A DNA stretch of 64,000 bases from Massilia mucilaginosa (lineage in GTDB: Bacteria; Pseudomonadota; Gammaproteobacteria; Burkholderiales; Burkholderiaceae_D): assembly GCF_011682145.1 (NCBI RefSeq), contig NZ_WHJH01000030.1:16518-80517 (forward strand). The letters are read 5' to 3'. Within the stretch, counting starts at the first letter, position 1; each line of letters begins with the position of its first letter. A program made the translations under genes and the position numbers. The notes below the pieces were generated by a model. That model saw nothing but the letters and a program-made list of their open reading frames with translations. It had not been told where the DNA came from and ran no database searches. Shown here piece by piece: positions 1 through 8,602 of this stretch.

Positions 1-584
1 ACCTGCCGATCATCGCCATGACCGCGAATGCCTTCAACAGCAACCGCGACGACTGCCTGGCCGCCGGCATGGACGACTTTCTGGTCAAGCCGATCGAAGC
101 CGGCCTGTTTTACCGCACGGTGGCGCACTGGATCGACGGGCGCGACGCGCGCCCGGCGCCGCCGGCGGACGAGGGCGAGGACGCCGGCGCGCCCACGCCG
201 GCCGAATCGGGCGAGACCATGTCGCTCAGCGTGCTCGCCGCGCTGGTCGACAACGACCCCGACACCATGAGCCGCCTGCTGCGCATCTTCCTCGACAACG
301 CGGTCAGCACCGCGGGCGAACTCGAAGCGGCCCTCAAGGCCGGCGCGCTGGGCCAGCTGAAAACCCTCGGGCACCGCCTCAAGTCGTCGGCGCGCGCGGT
401 CGGTGCCATGCGCCTGGCCGATACCTGCCAGGCGCTCGAACAGGTGGCCGGGATCGAACAAGCCGTGGCGCTGGTCGCCGCCTTGCCGGCCATGCTCGAC
501 GCGCTGCGGCACGAGCTGGCCGCCAGCCACATGGTGCCGGGCGAACCAGTACAGCGGCGCACTGACGCCATACCATCCAACTAA
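1..584 (+). CDS. Hybrid sensor kinase/response regulator, C-terminal part (receiver + Hpt), truncated by window edge
   Basis: The reading frame is open from base 3, so the start lies upstream of the window. The visible part begins inside a receiver domain: LPIIAMTAN is the beta4 strand with the conserved Thr/Ala, and the Lys of FLVKPIE is the conserved beta5 lysine. A Pro/Ala/Glu-rich linker follows, then a histidine phosphotransfer (Hpt) domain with the motif LGHRLKSSARAVGA, whose His codon is at 372-374. Proteins with a C-terminal receiver-Hpt pair are usually hybrid kinases (BarA/TorS type) that relay phosphate to a separate regulator. The single-domain regulator only 2 bases downstream is an obvious candidate partner. 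The sensor and kinase core cannot be seen, so the signal is unknown. Confidence 0.85.
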   Translation, partial: LPIIAMTANAFNSNRDDCLAAGMDDFLVKPIEAGLFYRTVAHWIDGRDARPAPPADEGEDAGAPTPAESGETMSLSVLAALVDNDPDTMSRLLRIFLDNAVSTAGELEAALKAGALGQLKTLGHRLKSSARAVGAMRLADTCQALEQVAGIEQAVALVAALPAMLDALRHELAASHMVPGEPVQRRTDAIPSN

Positions 585-586
585 AA

Positions 587-1018
587 ATGCGAGTACAGAA
601 CATGACCGCCATCTCCACTCCGACCACGCTCGCTGCGTTGCACGTGCTGCTGGTCGACGACGACCCCTTCATGCTCGAACTGCTGGGCAGCATGCTCAAC
701 AAAATGGGCGTCATGCGCGTGTCGCAGGCCGCCGACGGCGAACGCGGCGTCGCCGCCCTGGACGGCGGGCGCAGCATGCCCGACGTGGTCATCTGCGACA
801 TCCACATGCCCGGCAAGGACGGCTTCCAGGTGATGGAGGCGATGGCCGCCAGCGGCTACAAGGGCGCGGTGGTGCTGCTGTCGGGGATGGACGCGCGCAC
901 CCTCAATTCGGCCGCGCTGATGGCGCGCTTCCACCACCTCAATGTGCTCGGCGTGATGACCAAGCCGGTCTCCAGGGCCGCGCTGTCGGACCTGCTGGCC
1001 AGGGTCCGGTCCCTGTAG
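587..1018 (+). CDS. Single-domain response regulator
   Basis: A stand-alone CheY-like receiver of 143 residues. It has the acidic pocket VDDDPF, the phospho-acceptor Asp in VICDIHMPGKDG, the switch Ser in VVLLSGMD (Ser where Thr is commoner), and the conserved Lys in MTKPVS. It has no output domain, so it should act by protein-protein contact or in a phosphorelay with the Hpt domain just upstream. The gene begins 2 bases after the hybrid kinase stop. A second in-frame ATG at 602 gives a protein starting MTAIST. Neither start has a strong Shine-Dalgarno sequence, so the start is uncertain. Confidence 0.85.
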   Translation: MRVQNMTAISTPTTLAALHVLLVDDDPFMLELLGSMLNKMGVMRVSQAADGERGVAALDGGRSMPDVVICDIHMPGKDGFQVMEAMAASGYKGAVVLLSGMDARTLNSAALMARFHHLNVLGVMTKPVSRAALSDLLARVRSL

Positions 1019-1026
1019 GAGCGATG

Positions 1027-2166
1027 ATGCAAACCTCGACCCTCGATTTTTCCGATTCCCCCGCGCGCCGCCTGCTGGCCTGGCGCCACCTGCCGGCGCT
1101 GGCCGCCTGCGCCGCCGCCGCCCTGCCGCTGCTGGGCGACTCAAGCTGGCTGAAGCTGTCGGCCCTGGCCGGGGTGGCCGCCGCCTGCGCCTGGGGCGCC
1201 GTGCGCGCGCCGGCGCCGCCGGCATCGATCGACGTCGCCGCCGCCGCCACGCCGGCCCAGGACGGCGCGCAGCTGGCGGCGCTGCTGGGCGACGTGCTGC
1301 CGGTCTGGGAACACCATGTGGCGTCGGTGCGCAGCCAGTCCGAAGAAGCCATCGGCCAGTTGCTTACCTCGTTCTCGTCGATCCTGGCGCGCTTCGACGC
1401 CGCCGGCTTCCAGGGCGCGCATGGCGAGAGCGGCGGCGGCGACTCCGCCATCAGCCTCCTGACCCTGTGCCAGCGCGAACTGGGACCGGTGATCGCGGTG
1501 CTCCAGAGCGTCATCGACAGCAAGGCGGGCCTGCTGGGCCACGTGCGTTCGCTGTCGGACACCATCGCCGAGCTGAAAGAACTGTCGACCGAAGTGAGCC
1601 TGATCGCCGCCCAGACCAACATGCTGGCGATTAACGCCTCGATCGAGGCCGCGCGCGCCGGCACTGCGGGACGCGGCTTCGCCGTCATCGCGGCCGAAGT
1701 GCGGCGCCTGTCGTCGTCCTCGTCGGACATCGGCAAGCGCATCACCGACCGCATGAACCTGGCCTCGAGCACCATGCGCACCACCCTGGAAGTGGCGGGG
1801 CGCGCCGACGAGAGCGACCGCGAAGCGATGGTCTCGTCGGGCCACGTGATGGAAGACGTGCTCTCGCACGTGCGCGAACTGGCCGCCTCGACCGAATCGA
1901 TGAAGAACAAGGGCGGCGCCCTGCGCGGCGACGTCGCCGAACTGCTGGTGGCGCTGCAGTTCCAGGACCGCATCCGCCAGATCCTCGAAGTGGTCAGCGC
2001 CGACATGCTGCGCATGCGGCAGACCGTGGACGAGGGCGCGGCGCTGCCGGGCGCGCAGCAGTGGCTGGGCGAACTGGGAACCCGCTACACCATGGCCGAG
2101 GAGCACCACGCGCACGCCGCGCCGGCCGCTGCCGCGGCGGCCGACGACGAAGTGACGTTTTTCTGA
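1027..2166 (+). CDS. Methyl-accepting chemotaxis-like protein without a periplasmic sensor domain
   Basis: Two closely spaced hydrophobic segments near residues 20-65 form a membrane hairpin with almost no periplasmic loop. They are followed by a helical cytoplasmic part with the conserved MCP hairpin tip (NMLAINASIEAARAGTAG, then GFAVIAAEVRRL). The protein ends in DDEVTFF, not the NWETF-type CheR-binding pentapeptide. AGGAG at 1017-1021 is 5 bases from this ATG; an ATG one codon earlier (1024) is too close to it. The open frame extends upstream to about 403 but overlaps two real genes. With no periplasmic domain it probably senses an internal, membrane or partner-borne signal; this is inference. 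Confidence 0.85.
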   Translation: MQTSTLDFSDSPARRLLAWRHLPALAACAAAALPLLGDSSWLKLSALAGVAAACAWGAVRAPAPPASIDVAAAATPAQDGAQLAALLGDVLPVWEHHVASVRSQSEEAIGQLLTSFSSILARFDAAGFQGAHGESGGGDSAISLLTLCQRELGPVIAVLQSVIDSKAGLLGHVRSLSDTIAELKELSTEVSLIAAQTNMLAINASIEAARAGTAGRGFAVIAAEVRRLSSSSSDIGKRITDRMNLASSTMRTTLEVAGRADESDREAMVSSGHVMEDVLSHVRELAASTESMKNKGGALRGDVAELLVALQFQDRIRQILEVVSADMLRMRQTVDEGAALPGAQQWLGELGTRYTMAEEHHAHAAPAAAAAADDEVTFF

Positions 2167-2206
2167 TTTCAACAACAGCAAGACAACGATAAGACAAGAG
2201 GGAACC

Positions 2207-2575
2207 ATGGCAAAGACAATCATGATCGTCGACGATTCGAGTTCGGTGCGCCAGGTGATCGGCATCACCTTGCGTGGCGCAGGCTATGAAGTGATCGAAG
2301 GCTGCGACGGCAAGGATGCGCTGACCCGGCTGGACGGGCGCAAGGTGCACCTGATCATCAGCGACGTCAACATGCCGAACATGGACGGCATCAGCTTCGT
2401 CAAGCAGGTCAAGCTGCTGCCCAACTACCGCTTCACGCCGGTGATCATGCTCACCACCGAATCGGCCGAGGAAAAGAAGCGCGAAGGCCAGGCCGCCGGC
2501 GCCAAGGCCTGGGTGGTCAAGCCGTTCAAACCGGACGTGCTGCTGGGCGCCGTGCAAAAGCTGATCCTGCCATGA
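2207..2575 (+). CDS. cheY: Chemotaxis response regulator CheY
   Basis: A 122-residue single receiver domain with the acidic pair in IVDDSSSVRQ, phospho-acceptor Asp in LIISDVNMPNMDG, Thr in IMLTTES, and Lys in VVKPFKPD. Length and sequence fit the CheY family that carries the signal from CheA to the flagellar switch or to another output. GAGGG lies 5 bases before the ATG. The stop overlaps the start of the STAS gene (ATGA), so the two are translationally coupled inside the che operon. Confidence 0.92.
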   Translation: MAKTIMIVDDSSSVRQVIGITLRGAGYEVIEGCDGKDALTRLDGRKVHLIISDVNMPNMDGISFVKQVKLLPNYRFTPVIMLTTESAEEKKREGQAAGAKAWVVKPFKPDVLLGAVQKLILP

Positions 2576-2874
2576 GTGGCGCAGTGGACGCCCGCGTGCT
2601 TCGGCTGGAGCCGGAACTGACCATCTACAGCGCGGCCCAGCTCAGGCAAACCCTGATCGACGCGCTGGTGGCGCGCGATCCGCTCACGCTCGACCTGAGC
2701 GACGTGTGCGAAGTCGACAGCGCCGGCGTGCAGCTGCTGCTGGCAGCCATGCGCCATGCCGGCGCGCAGGGCATGCCGCTGCACCTGGCCGGCCACAGCG
2801 CCGCCGTGCAGGAAGCGTTTGCGCTGCTCGGGCTCGATGCGCAGCTCGCGCCCCGTTTCATCAACGCCAACTGA
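2572..2874 (+). CDS. STAS-domain protein (anti-sigma-factor-antagonist type)
   Basis: A small protein of 100 residues that is a single STAS domain. The segment CEVDSAGVQLLL carries the Asp-Ser pair corresponding to the serine phosphorylated in SpoIIAA-like proteins. STAS proteins occur in many chemosensory operons next to CheA and CheY, but their task there is usually unproven. Its ATG overlaps the cheY stop, and cheA starts 12 bases after its end. No partner serine kinase is visible in this window. Confidence 0.88.
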   Translation: MSGAVDARVLRLEPELTIYSAAQLRQTLIDALVARDPLTLDLSDVCEVDSAGVQLLLAAMRHAGAQGMPLHLAGHSAAVQEAFALLGLDAQLAPRFINAN

Positions 2875-2886
2875 GGCGAGGCTCGC

Positions 2887-4995
2887 ATGACACTCGATGA
2901 CGCGCTGGTCACCTTTATCGCCGAATGCGGCGAGCTGCTGCAAGACATGGAGGCGGCGCTGCTGTCGATCGGCGATAGTGGAGCGGGAGCCGATGGCGAA
3001 GCGGTCAACGCCATCTTCCGCGCCGCCCACACCATCAAGGGCTCGGCCGGCCTGTTCGGGCTCGATCACATCGTCGCTTTTACCCACGTGGCCGAAAGCG
3101 TGCTCGACGTGGTGCGCACCGGCGACTGCCCGCTCGATCCGGACCTGGTGGCGCTGCTGCTGTCCTGCCGCGACCATCTGGGCCTCTTGATGGCCACCGT
3201 GCAAAGCGAGGGACTGGCCGAAGACCTGTCCCTGACCGAGGCCGGCAAACCCTTGCTGGTGCGCCTGCAGCGCTATCTGGCGCCGTGCGCGGCGGCGCCG
3301 CAGCCGGCCAGCGACCTGTGGCACATCTCCCTGCGTTTCGGCCCGCCGGTGCTGTGCAACGGCATGGACCCGATGTCCTTCCTGCGCTACCTCGGCACCC
3401 TGGGCGCCATCGAACGCATCGAGACGCTGGCCGACACGCTGCCGCCGCTGGCCGAGATGGACCCCGAATGCTGCTACCTCGGCTTCGAGATTGGCCTGCG
3501 CAGCGCCGCCAGCAAGGCCGACATCGAAGGCGCGTTCGAATTCGTGCGCGACGACTGCCACATCGCGATCGCGCCGCCGGCCAGCACGGTGTCGGACGCG
3601 ATCCGCCAGATCGAAGCGAGCCCGGACACGCCGGAGCGCCTGGGCGACACCCTGGTGCGCACCGGCAGCGTCACGCGCGCCGAGCTGGCCAGCGCGCTGC
3701 ACGAGCAGGCCAGCGGCGACGGCAACCGGCCGATCGGCGAAATCCTGATCGCCCAGGGCGCCGCCGCCGCGCCGGTGGTCGAAGCGGCGCTGGCGCGCCA
3801 GGGCAAGGCGCGCGACGCCCGTGGCCTCGATGGCAGCAGCATCCGGGTCGACGCCGAAAAACTCGACCGCCTGATCAACCTGGTCGGCGAATTGATCATC
3901 ACCACCGCCAGCGCCAACCTGATTGCGCGGCGCGCCCGCAACGTGCAGTTCCAGGAATGCAGCTCGACCCTGTCGGCGCTGGTGGAAGAAGTGCGCAACA
4001 GCGCGCTGCAACTGCGCATGGTGAAGATCGGCGCCACCTTCAACCGCTTCCAGCGCGTGGTGCACGACGTGGCGCGCGAACTGGGCAAGGACATCGCCCT
4101 GCACGTGAGCGGCGAAGACACCGAGCTCGATAAGACCGTGGTCGAGAAAATCGGCGACCCGCTCACCCACCTGGTGCGCAACGCCATGGACCACGGGATC
4201 GAGCCGGCCGAGCTGCGCCTCGCGCGCGGCAAGCCGGCGGCCGGCGCCATCGCCCTGCATGCCTACCACGACTCGGGCACGATCGTGATCGAGGTGGCCG
4301 ACGACGGCGGCGGCTTGAACCGCGAGCGCATCCTGGCCAAGGCCGTCGAGCGCGGCCTGGTCGAAGCGGGCCGCGTGCTGTCCGATCCGGAAGTGTTCGC
4401 GCTGGTGTTCGAACCGGGTTTTTCGACCGCCGAGAAAGTCACCAACCTGTCCGGGCGCGGGGTCGGCATGGATGTCGTCAAGCGCAACATCACCGCGCTG
4501 CGCGGCACGGTCGCGATCGACAGCATCGAAGGCATGGGCACCACGGTCACGGTGCGCCTGCCGCTCACCCTGGCCATCATCAACGGCTTCCAGGTCGGGG
4601 TGGGGCGCTCGGTGTTCGTGATCCCGCTCGACATGGTCGACGAATGCGTGGAACTGCGCGCCGAACCGGGCCACGATTTCGCCGACCTGCGCGGCCAGAT
4701 CCTGCCCTTGCTGCGCCTGCGCCAGCTGTTCGCCGTCGACGGCGTGCCCGGCCCGCGCCAGAGCGTGGTGGTGGTCAAGTACGCCGGCCAGAGGGTGGGG
4801 CTGGTGGTCGACACCCTGCTCGGCGAATCGCAGACCGTCATCAAACCGCTCGGCAAACTCTTTCAAAAGCTCGACTGCATCAGCGGGTCGAGCATTTTGG
4901 GCAGCGGCGAAGTGGCGCTGATCCTCGACGTGCCGGCGCTGCTGCGCGCGGCTCCCGCAGCGGCGGCGCCTCAAGCCGAGGCGCTCATGAACTGA
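2887..4995 (+). CDS. cheA: Chemotaxis histidine kinase CheA with an MshEN-like insert
   Basis: A 702-residue CheA. The N-terminal Hpt domain has the phospho-accepting His48 in FRAAHTIKGS. A middle region (about 105-225) resembles the extra domain of some CheA proteins (DPECCYL). Residues 251-274 then match the 24-residue MshEN pattern R-L-G-x(3)-V-x(2)-G-x-V-x(4)-L-x(3)-L-x(2)-Q, and residues 282-305 are a weaker second copy (PIGEIL...ALARQ). Next come the dimerisation helices, the ATPase domain (NAMDHGIEPAE; DDGGG; GRGVGMDVV) and a CheW-like regulatory domain. In MshE/PilB-type ATPases the MshEN domain binds cyclic di-GMP. No CheY-binding P2 domain is obvious. The gene lies between the STAS protein and an MCP. 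Confidence 0.93.
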   Translation: MTLDDALVTFIAECGELLQDMEAALLSIGDSGAGADGEAVNAIFRAAHTIKGSAGLFGLDHIVAFTHVAESVLDVVRTGDCPLDPDLVALLLSCRDHLGLLMATVQSEGLAEDLSLTEAGKPLLVRLQRYLAPCAAAPQPASDLWHISLRFGPPVLCNGMDPMSFLRYLGTLGAIERIETLADTLPPLAEMDPECCYLGFEIGLRSAASKADIEGAFEFVRDDCHIAIAPPASTVSDAIRQIEASPDTPERLGDTLVRTGSVTRAELASALHEQASGDGNRPIGEILIAQGAAAAPVVEAALARQGKARDARGLDGSSIRVDAEKLDRLINLVGELIITTASANLIARRARNVQFQECSSTLSALVEEVRNSALQLRMVKIGATFNRFQRVVHDVARELGKDIALHVSGEDTELDKTVVEKIGDPLTHLVRNAMDHGIEPAELRLARGKPAAGAIALHAYHDSGTIVIEVADDGGGLNRERILAKAVERGLVEAGRVLSDPEVFALVFEPGFSTAEKVTNLSGRGVGMDVVKRNITALRGTVAIDSIEGMGTTVTVRLPLTLAIINGFQVGVGRSVFVIPLDMVDECVELRAEPGHDFADLRGQILPLLRLRQLFAVDGVPGPRQSVVVVKYAGQRVGLVVDTLLGESQTVIKPLGKLFQKLDCISGSSILGSGEVALILDVPALLRAAPAAAAPQAEALMN

Positions 4996-5071
4996 GTCAG
5001 GCCAGCCGCGTCAACGTGTAGTGAGTGCTCTTTCAAGAGACACCGGAATTACCTAAACAAGGAGTGAGATT

Positions 5072-6745
5072 ATGAAATTTGGAAACCTGAACATCGGCGT
5101 GCGCCTGGCCGCCGGATTCGGCCTGGTGCTGGCCCTGCTGATCGCCTGCGTGCTGCTGGCCATGAACCGCATGGCCAACGTCCAGGGCAGCCTGGAACGC
5201 ATCGTCGAGGTCAATAACGTCGAAATGGCGCTGGCCACCGCGATGCGGGTGACCGTCACCGACCGCATGCTGGCCTTGCGTAACGTGGCCTTGCTCAACG
5301 ATGCCAACGAGATGGCGCCCGAAGTCGAGCGTATCAAGCGCCAGAAAGACAAATACGACGAGACCGAGGTCAAGCTGGCCAAGATGTTCAACGACCTGGC
5401 CGACACCTCGCCCGAGGAAAAAGCCTTCCTGGGCCGCATCAGGGAAGCCGAAGCGGCGATCCTGCCGGTGATGGGCAAGGCGCTGGCGCTGGGCCAGGCC
5501 GGCAAGAGCGACGAAGCGATCAAGGTCATGATCCATGACGTCCGTCCTTTGCAGAACAAGTGGCTCGGCGAGTTGAGCGGCTTGATCGAACTGGAGCAAA
5601 AACGCAGCGACCAGGCCTCGGTCGATGCGCGCAAAAGCTACGAGTCCGCGCGCACCGAGTTGATTGCCCTGGGCGTCGGCGCCAGCGTCGCCGGCCTGCT
5701 GTTCGCCTTCCTGATCACCCGTTCGATCACCAAGCCGATCAACGTGGCCGTCGCCCTGGCCGAAAAAGTCGCCAGCGGCGACCTGACCAGCGACATCGAA
5801 GTGAGCACCACCGACGAAACGGGCAAGCTGCTGCGCGCCATGAAGAACATGAACGAGAGCCTGGTGCGCATCGTCACCGAAGCGAACAGCTCGGCCGAAG
5901 CGGTGGCCAGCGCCTCCGAGGAAGTGAGCGCCACAGCGCAGGCCCTGTCGCAATCGGCCAGCGAGCAGGCCGCCGGGGTTGAGCAAACCAGCGCCTCGAT
6001 CGAGCAGATGACGGCCTCGATCAGCCAGAACACCGAAAACGCCAAGGTCACCGACGGCATGGCCTCGCGTTCGGCCGAAGGCGCGGTCGAAGGCGGCGAG
6101 GCGGTGAAAGCGACCGCCGGCGCGATGAACCAGATCGCCCAGAAAATCGGCATCATCGACGACATCGCTTACCAGACCAACCTGCTGGCGCTGAACGCGG
6201 CGATCGAAGCGGCGCGCGCCGGTGAACACGGCAAGGGCTTTGCGGTGGTGGCGGCCGAAGTGCGCAAGCTGGCCGAACGCAGCCAGGTGGCGGCGCAGGA
6301 AATCAGCAGCGTGGCCAGCAGCAGCGTGGAACTGGCGCAGCGCGCCGGCAAGCTGCTCGACGAAATGGTCCCGAACATCAAGAAGACCTCCGACCTGGTG
6401 CAGGAAATCACGGCCGCCTCGGAAGAACAGTCGACCGGTGTGAGCCAGATCAATTCGGCCATCGGTCAACTCAGCATGGCGACCCAGCAGAATGCATCGA
6501 GTTCGGAAGAACTGGCCGCCACCGCCGAAGAACTGAGCGGCCAGGCCGAGCAGCTGCAGCAGACCATGAGCTTCTTCCGCCTGGCGCGCGACGCCGGCGC
6601 CGCCACGCGCAGCAAACCGGTCAAGCCGGCCGCACCGGGCAGGCGCGCCACGGCCAAGCCGGCGCCGACCCGCTTCGCCTCCGGCCTGACCCTGGCGCCG
6701 GCGGCGGCCGGTGCGCCCGATGAAGCCGATTTCACCAAGTTCTGA
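5072..6745 (+). CDS. Methyl-accepting chemotaxis protein, four-helix-bundle sensor type
   Basis: A transmembrane chemoreceptor of 557 residues. A first membrane helix lies at about 10-32, a helical periplasmic domain of the 4HB_MCP type at about 33-190, and a second membrane helix ends in ITRSITKPI at the HAMP entry. The cytoplasmic bundle has the conserved tip [16 protein letters not shown] and [16 protein letters not shown], flanked by Glu/Gln-rich methylation helices. An Ala/Pro-rich tail ends DEADFTKF and lacks a CheR-binding pentapeptide. AAGGAG lies 7 bases before the ATG. The 76-base gap after cheA is the largest break inside the operon and could hold a secondary promoter. The ligand is unknown. 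Confidence 0.93.
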   Translation: MKFGNLNIGVRLAAGFGLVLALLIACVLLAMNRMANVQGSLERIVEVNNVEMALATAMRVTVTDRMLALRNVALLNDANEMAPEVERIKRQKDKYDETEVKLAKMFNDLADTSPEEKAFLGRIREAEAAILPVMGKALALGQAGKSDEAIKVMIHDVRPLQNKWLGELSGLIELEQKRSDQASVDARKSYESARTELIALGVGASVAGLLFAFLITRSITKPINVAVALAEKVASGDLTSDIEVSTTDETGKLLRAMKNMNESLVRIVTEANSSAEAVASASEEVSATAQALSQSASEQAAGVEQTSASIEQMTASISQNTENAKVTDGMASRSAEGAVEGGEAVKATAGAMNQIAQKIGIIDDIAYQTNLLALNAAIEAARAGEHGKGFAVVAAEVRKLAERSQVAAQEISSVASSSVELAQRAGKLLDEMVPNIKKTSDLVQEITAASEEQSTGVSQINSAIGQLSMATQQNASSSEELAATAEELSGQAEQLQQTMSFFRLARDAGAATRSKPVKPAAPGRRATAKPAPTRFASGLTLAPAAAGAPDEADFTKF

Positions 6746-6756
6746 GCGGGGGCAGC

Positions 6757-7287
6757 ATGAATCAACTGATCCAGAATCGGGCCAGGGCCGCGGCCAGCGC
6801 GGTGCCAGCGGCGCCCGCGCCGACGCAGTACCTGACCTTCACCCTGGGTGGCGAGACCTTCGCCATCGGCATCCTGGGCGTCAAGGAGATCATCGAGTAC
6901 ACCAGTCTGACCGACGTGCCGATGATGTCTGACTGCATTCGCGGGGTGATCAACCTGCGCGGCTCGGTGGTGACCGTGATGGACCTGTCGGTGCGTTTCG
7001 GGCGGCCGTCCACGCCGGTCACCAAGCGCACCTGCATCATCATCGTCGAGATCGAAGAGGACGGCGAGCGCCAGGTGATCGGGGTGGTGGTCGACGCCGT
7101 CAACGCGGTGCTCGAGATCGCCGCCAGCGACATCGAACCGCCGCCGGCCTTCGGCGCCCATATCCGCAACGACTACATTGCCGGCATGGGCAAGATCAAC
7201 GGCCGCTTCGTGATCCTGCTCGAAATCGGCCAGGTGTTCGCCGGCCTGCAGACCGACGATGCGGCGCTGGCCGCGCCGGACCAATAG
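6757..7287 (+). CDS. cheW: Chemotaxis coupling protein CheW
   Basis: A 176-residue CheW-like (SH3-type) scaffold linking receptors to CheA. Typical signatures are YLTFTLGGETFAIGILGVKE, the receptor-contact region VINLRGSVVTVMDLSVRFG, and a C-terminal block YIAGMGKINGRFVILL. About 20 Ala-rich residues precede the domain, which makes the protein slightly longer than most CheW. The gene is 11 bases behind the MCP and immediately before cheR, whose ATG follows its TAG directly. It should assemble the CheA arrays of this operon. Confidence 0.95.
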   Translation: MNQLIQNRARAAASAVPAAPAPTQYLTFTLGGETFAIGILGVKEIIEYTSLTDVPMMSDCIRGVINLRGSVVTVMDLSVRFGRPSTPVTKRTCIIIVEIEEDGERQVIGVVVDAVNAVLEIAASDIEPPPAFGAHIRNDYIAGMGKINGRFVILLEIGQVFAGLQTDDAALAAPDQ

Positions 7288-8118
7288 ATGGCGGCCCACT
7301 CGCACCAGCTTGCGCGGCCCGGCATCAGCCAGGCCGAATTCGTCCAGTTCCAGCGTTTTATCTACAACGCCGCCGGCATCACCCTGTCGGACGCGAAAAA
7401 GGCGCTGGTCAGCGGACGCCTGGCCAAGCGCCTGGCGCACTGCGGCGTGGCCAGCTACGGCGAGTATTTTCGCCTGCTCGACAGCGGGGCGCACAAGGAC
7501 GAGGTGCAGGAAGCGATCGACCTCCTGACCACCAATGAGACCTATTTTTTCCGCGAAGCGAAGCATTTCGACCTGCTGCGCGAACGCGCCCTCGGCACGC
7601 AGCGCCCGCGCGGCGACACGTTCCGGGTGTGGAGCGCGGCCTGTTCGAGCGGCGAGGAATGCTACAGCATTGCCATGGTGCTGGCCGAGTGCCTGGGCGA
7701 GCGGCCGTGGGAAATCATGGGCTCGGATATCTGCACCAAGGTGCTGCACAAGGCCCGCATCGGCCACTATCCGATGGAGCGCGCGCGCCATATTCCGCAG
7801 CCGCTGCTGCGCAAGTACTGCCTGAAAGGCCAGGACACGCAGGAAGGCACCATGCTGGTCGAGGCGAGCCTGCGGCGGCGCGTGCGGTTTGGCCAGATCA
7901 ACCTGAACACGGCGCTGCCGCAACTGGGCCAGTTCGACATGGTCTTTTTGCGCAACGTGATGATCTATTTTAACGGCGACACCAAGCGCCAGGTGGTCGA
8001 CCGCATCGGTGCCTTGCTCAAACCGCACGGCTGCCTGGTGATCGGCCTTGCCGAGTCGCTCAGCGACACCGGGGCCATGGTCAAGTCGCTGGCCCCGTCG
8101 ATCTACGTGAGGGCGTGA
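7288..8118 (+). CDS. cheR: Chemotaxis protein methyltransferase CheR
   Basis: A 276-residue S-adenosylmethionine-dependent methyltransferase that methylates glutamates of chemoreceptors. The N-terminal helical domain leads into the CheR hallmark LLTTNETYFFREAKHF. The SAM-binding motif is VWSAACSSGEECYSIAM, and the late motif is FDMVFLRNVMIYF. The start codon abuts the cheW stop, so translation is probably coupled. Because the operon's receptors lack the NWETF tether, CheR would have to bind them without it, as in many non-enteric bacteria. Confidence 0.95.
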   Translation: MAAHSHQLARPGISQAEFVQFQRFIYNAAGITLSDAKKALVSGRLAKRLAHCGVASYGEYFRLLDSGAHKDEVQEAIDLLTTNETYFFREAKHFDLLRERALGTQRPRGDTFRVWSAACSSGEECYSIAMVLAECLGERPWEIMGSDICTKVLHKARIGHYPMERARHIPQPLLRKYCLKGQDTQEGTMLVEASLRRRVRFGQINLNTALPQLGQFDMVFLRNVMIYFNGDTKRQVVDRIGALLKPHGCLVIGLAESLSDTGAMVKSLAPSIYVRA

Positions 8119-8122
8119 ATGC

Positions 8123-8602
8123 ATGCTTGAGGCGAGCGTGATCGACATCTTTTTGCAGCCCGGTGATTTTTTCGTCGGCGATGCGGAGTGTCGCGTACGG
8201 ACCCTGCTCGGCTCGTGCGTGTCGATCACCTTGTGGCAGCCGCAAGCGCGCATCGGGGCGATGTCGCATTTTTTGCTGCCGGGCCGCAGCAAGGGAACGG
8301 AGCCGGACGCCCGCTACGGCAACGATGCGCTCGACCTGATGCTCGCCGGGCTGCGCGCGCAGGGCGTGGAGGGCAGCGCATGCCAGGCCAAGATTTTCGG
8401 GGGAGGGAACATGTTCCCGAGCCGCCGGTCGGCGCATCCCGCCATCGGCATGCAAAACGGCGCGGAAGCACGCGCGCTGCTGGCCGGGTACGCGATCCCG
8501 GTGCTGTCGGCCTGTCTGTACGGCGTCGGCCACCGCCAGATCATCTTCGACATCGCCAGCGGCGACGTCTGGTCGCGCCAATTCGAGAAAGTGGAGCAAT
8601 GA
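8123..8602 (+). CDS. cheD: Chemoreceptor glutamine deamidase CheD
   Basis: A CheD of 159 residues, an enzyme that converts selected receptor glutamines to glutamate. The catalytic Cys and His are in [12 protein letters not shown] and [11 protein letters not shown], and the conserved KIFGGGNMF and IGMQN segments follow. It starts 4 bases after the cheR stop, and its last codons overlap the cheB start (ATGA). CheD plus CheB suggests adaptation by both deamidation and methylation. No CheC partner is seen in the window. Confidence 0.93.
   Translation: MLEASVIDIFLQPGDFFVGDAECRVRTLLGSCVSITLWQPQARIGAMSHFLLPGRSKGTEPDARYGNDALDLMLAGLRAQGVEGSACQAKIFGGGNMFPSRRSAHPAIGMQNGAEARALLAGYAIPVLSACLYGVGHRQIIFDIASGDVWSRQFEKVEQ

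Noticed and set aside
2425..4974. 849-residue antisense open frame over cheA
   Set aside because: Shadow of cheA with no recognisable domain and low-complexity Ala/Gln/His/Arg composition.
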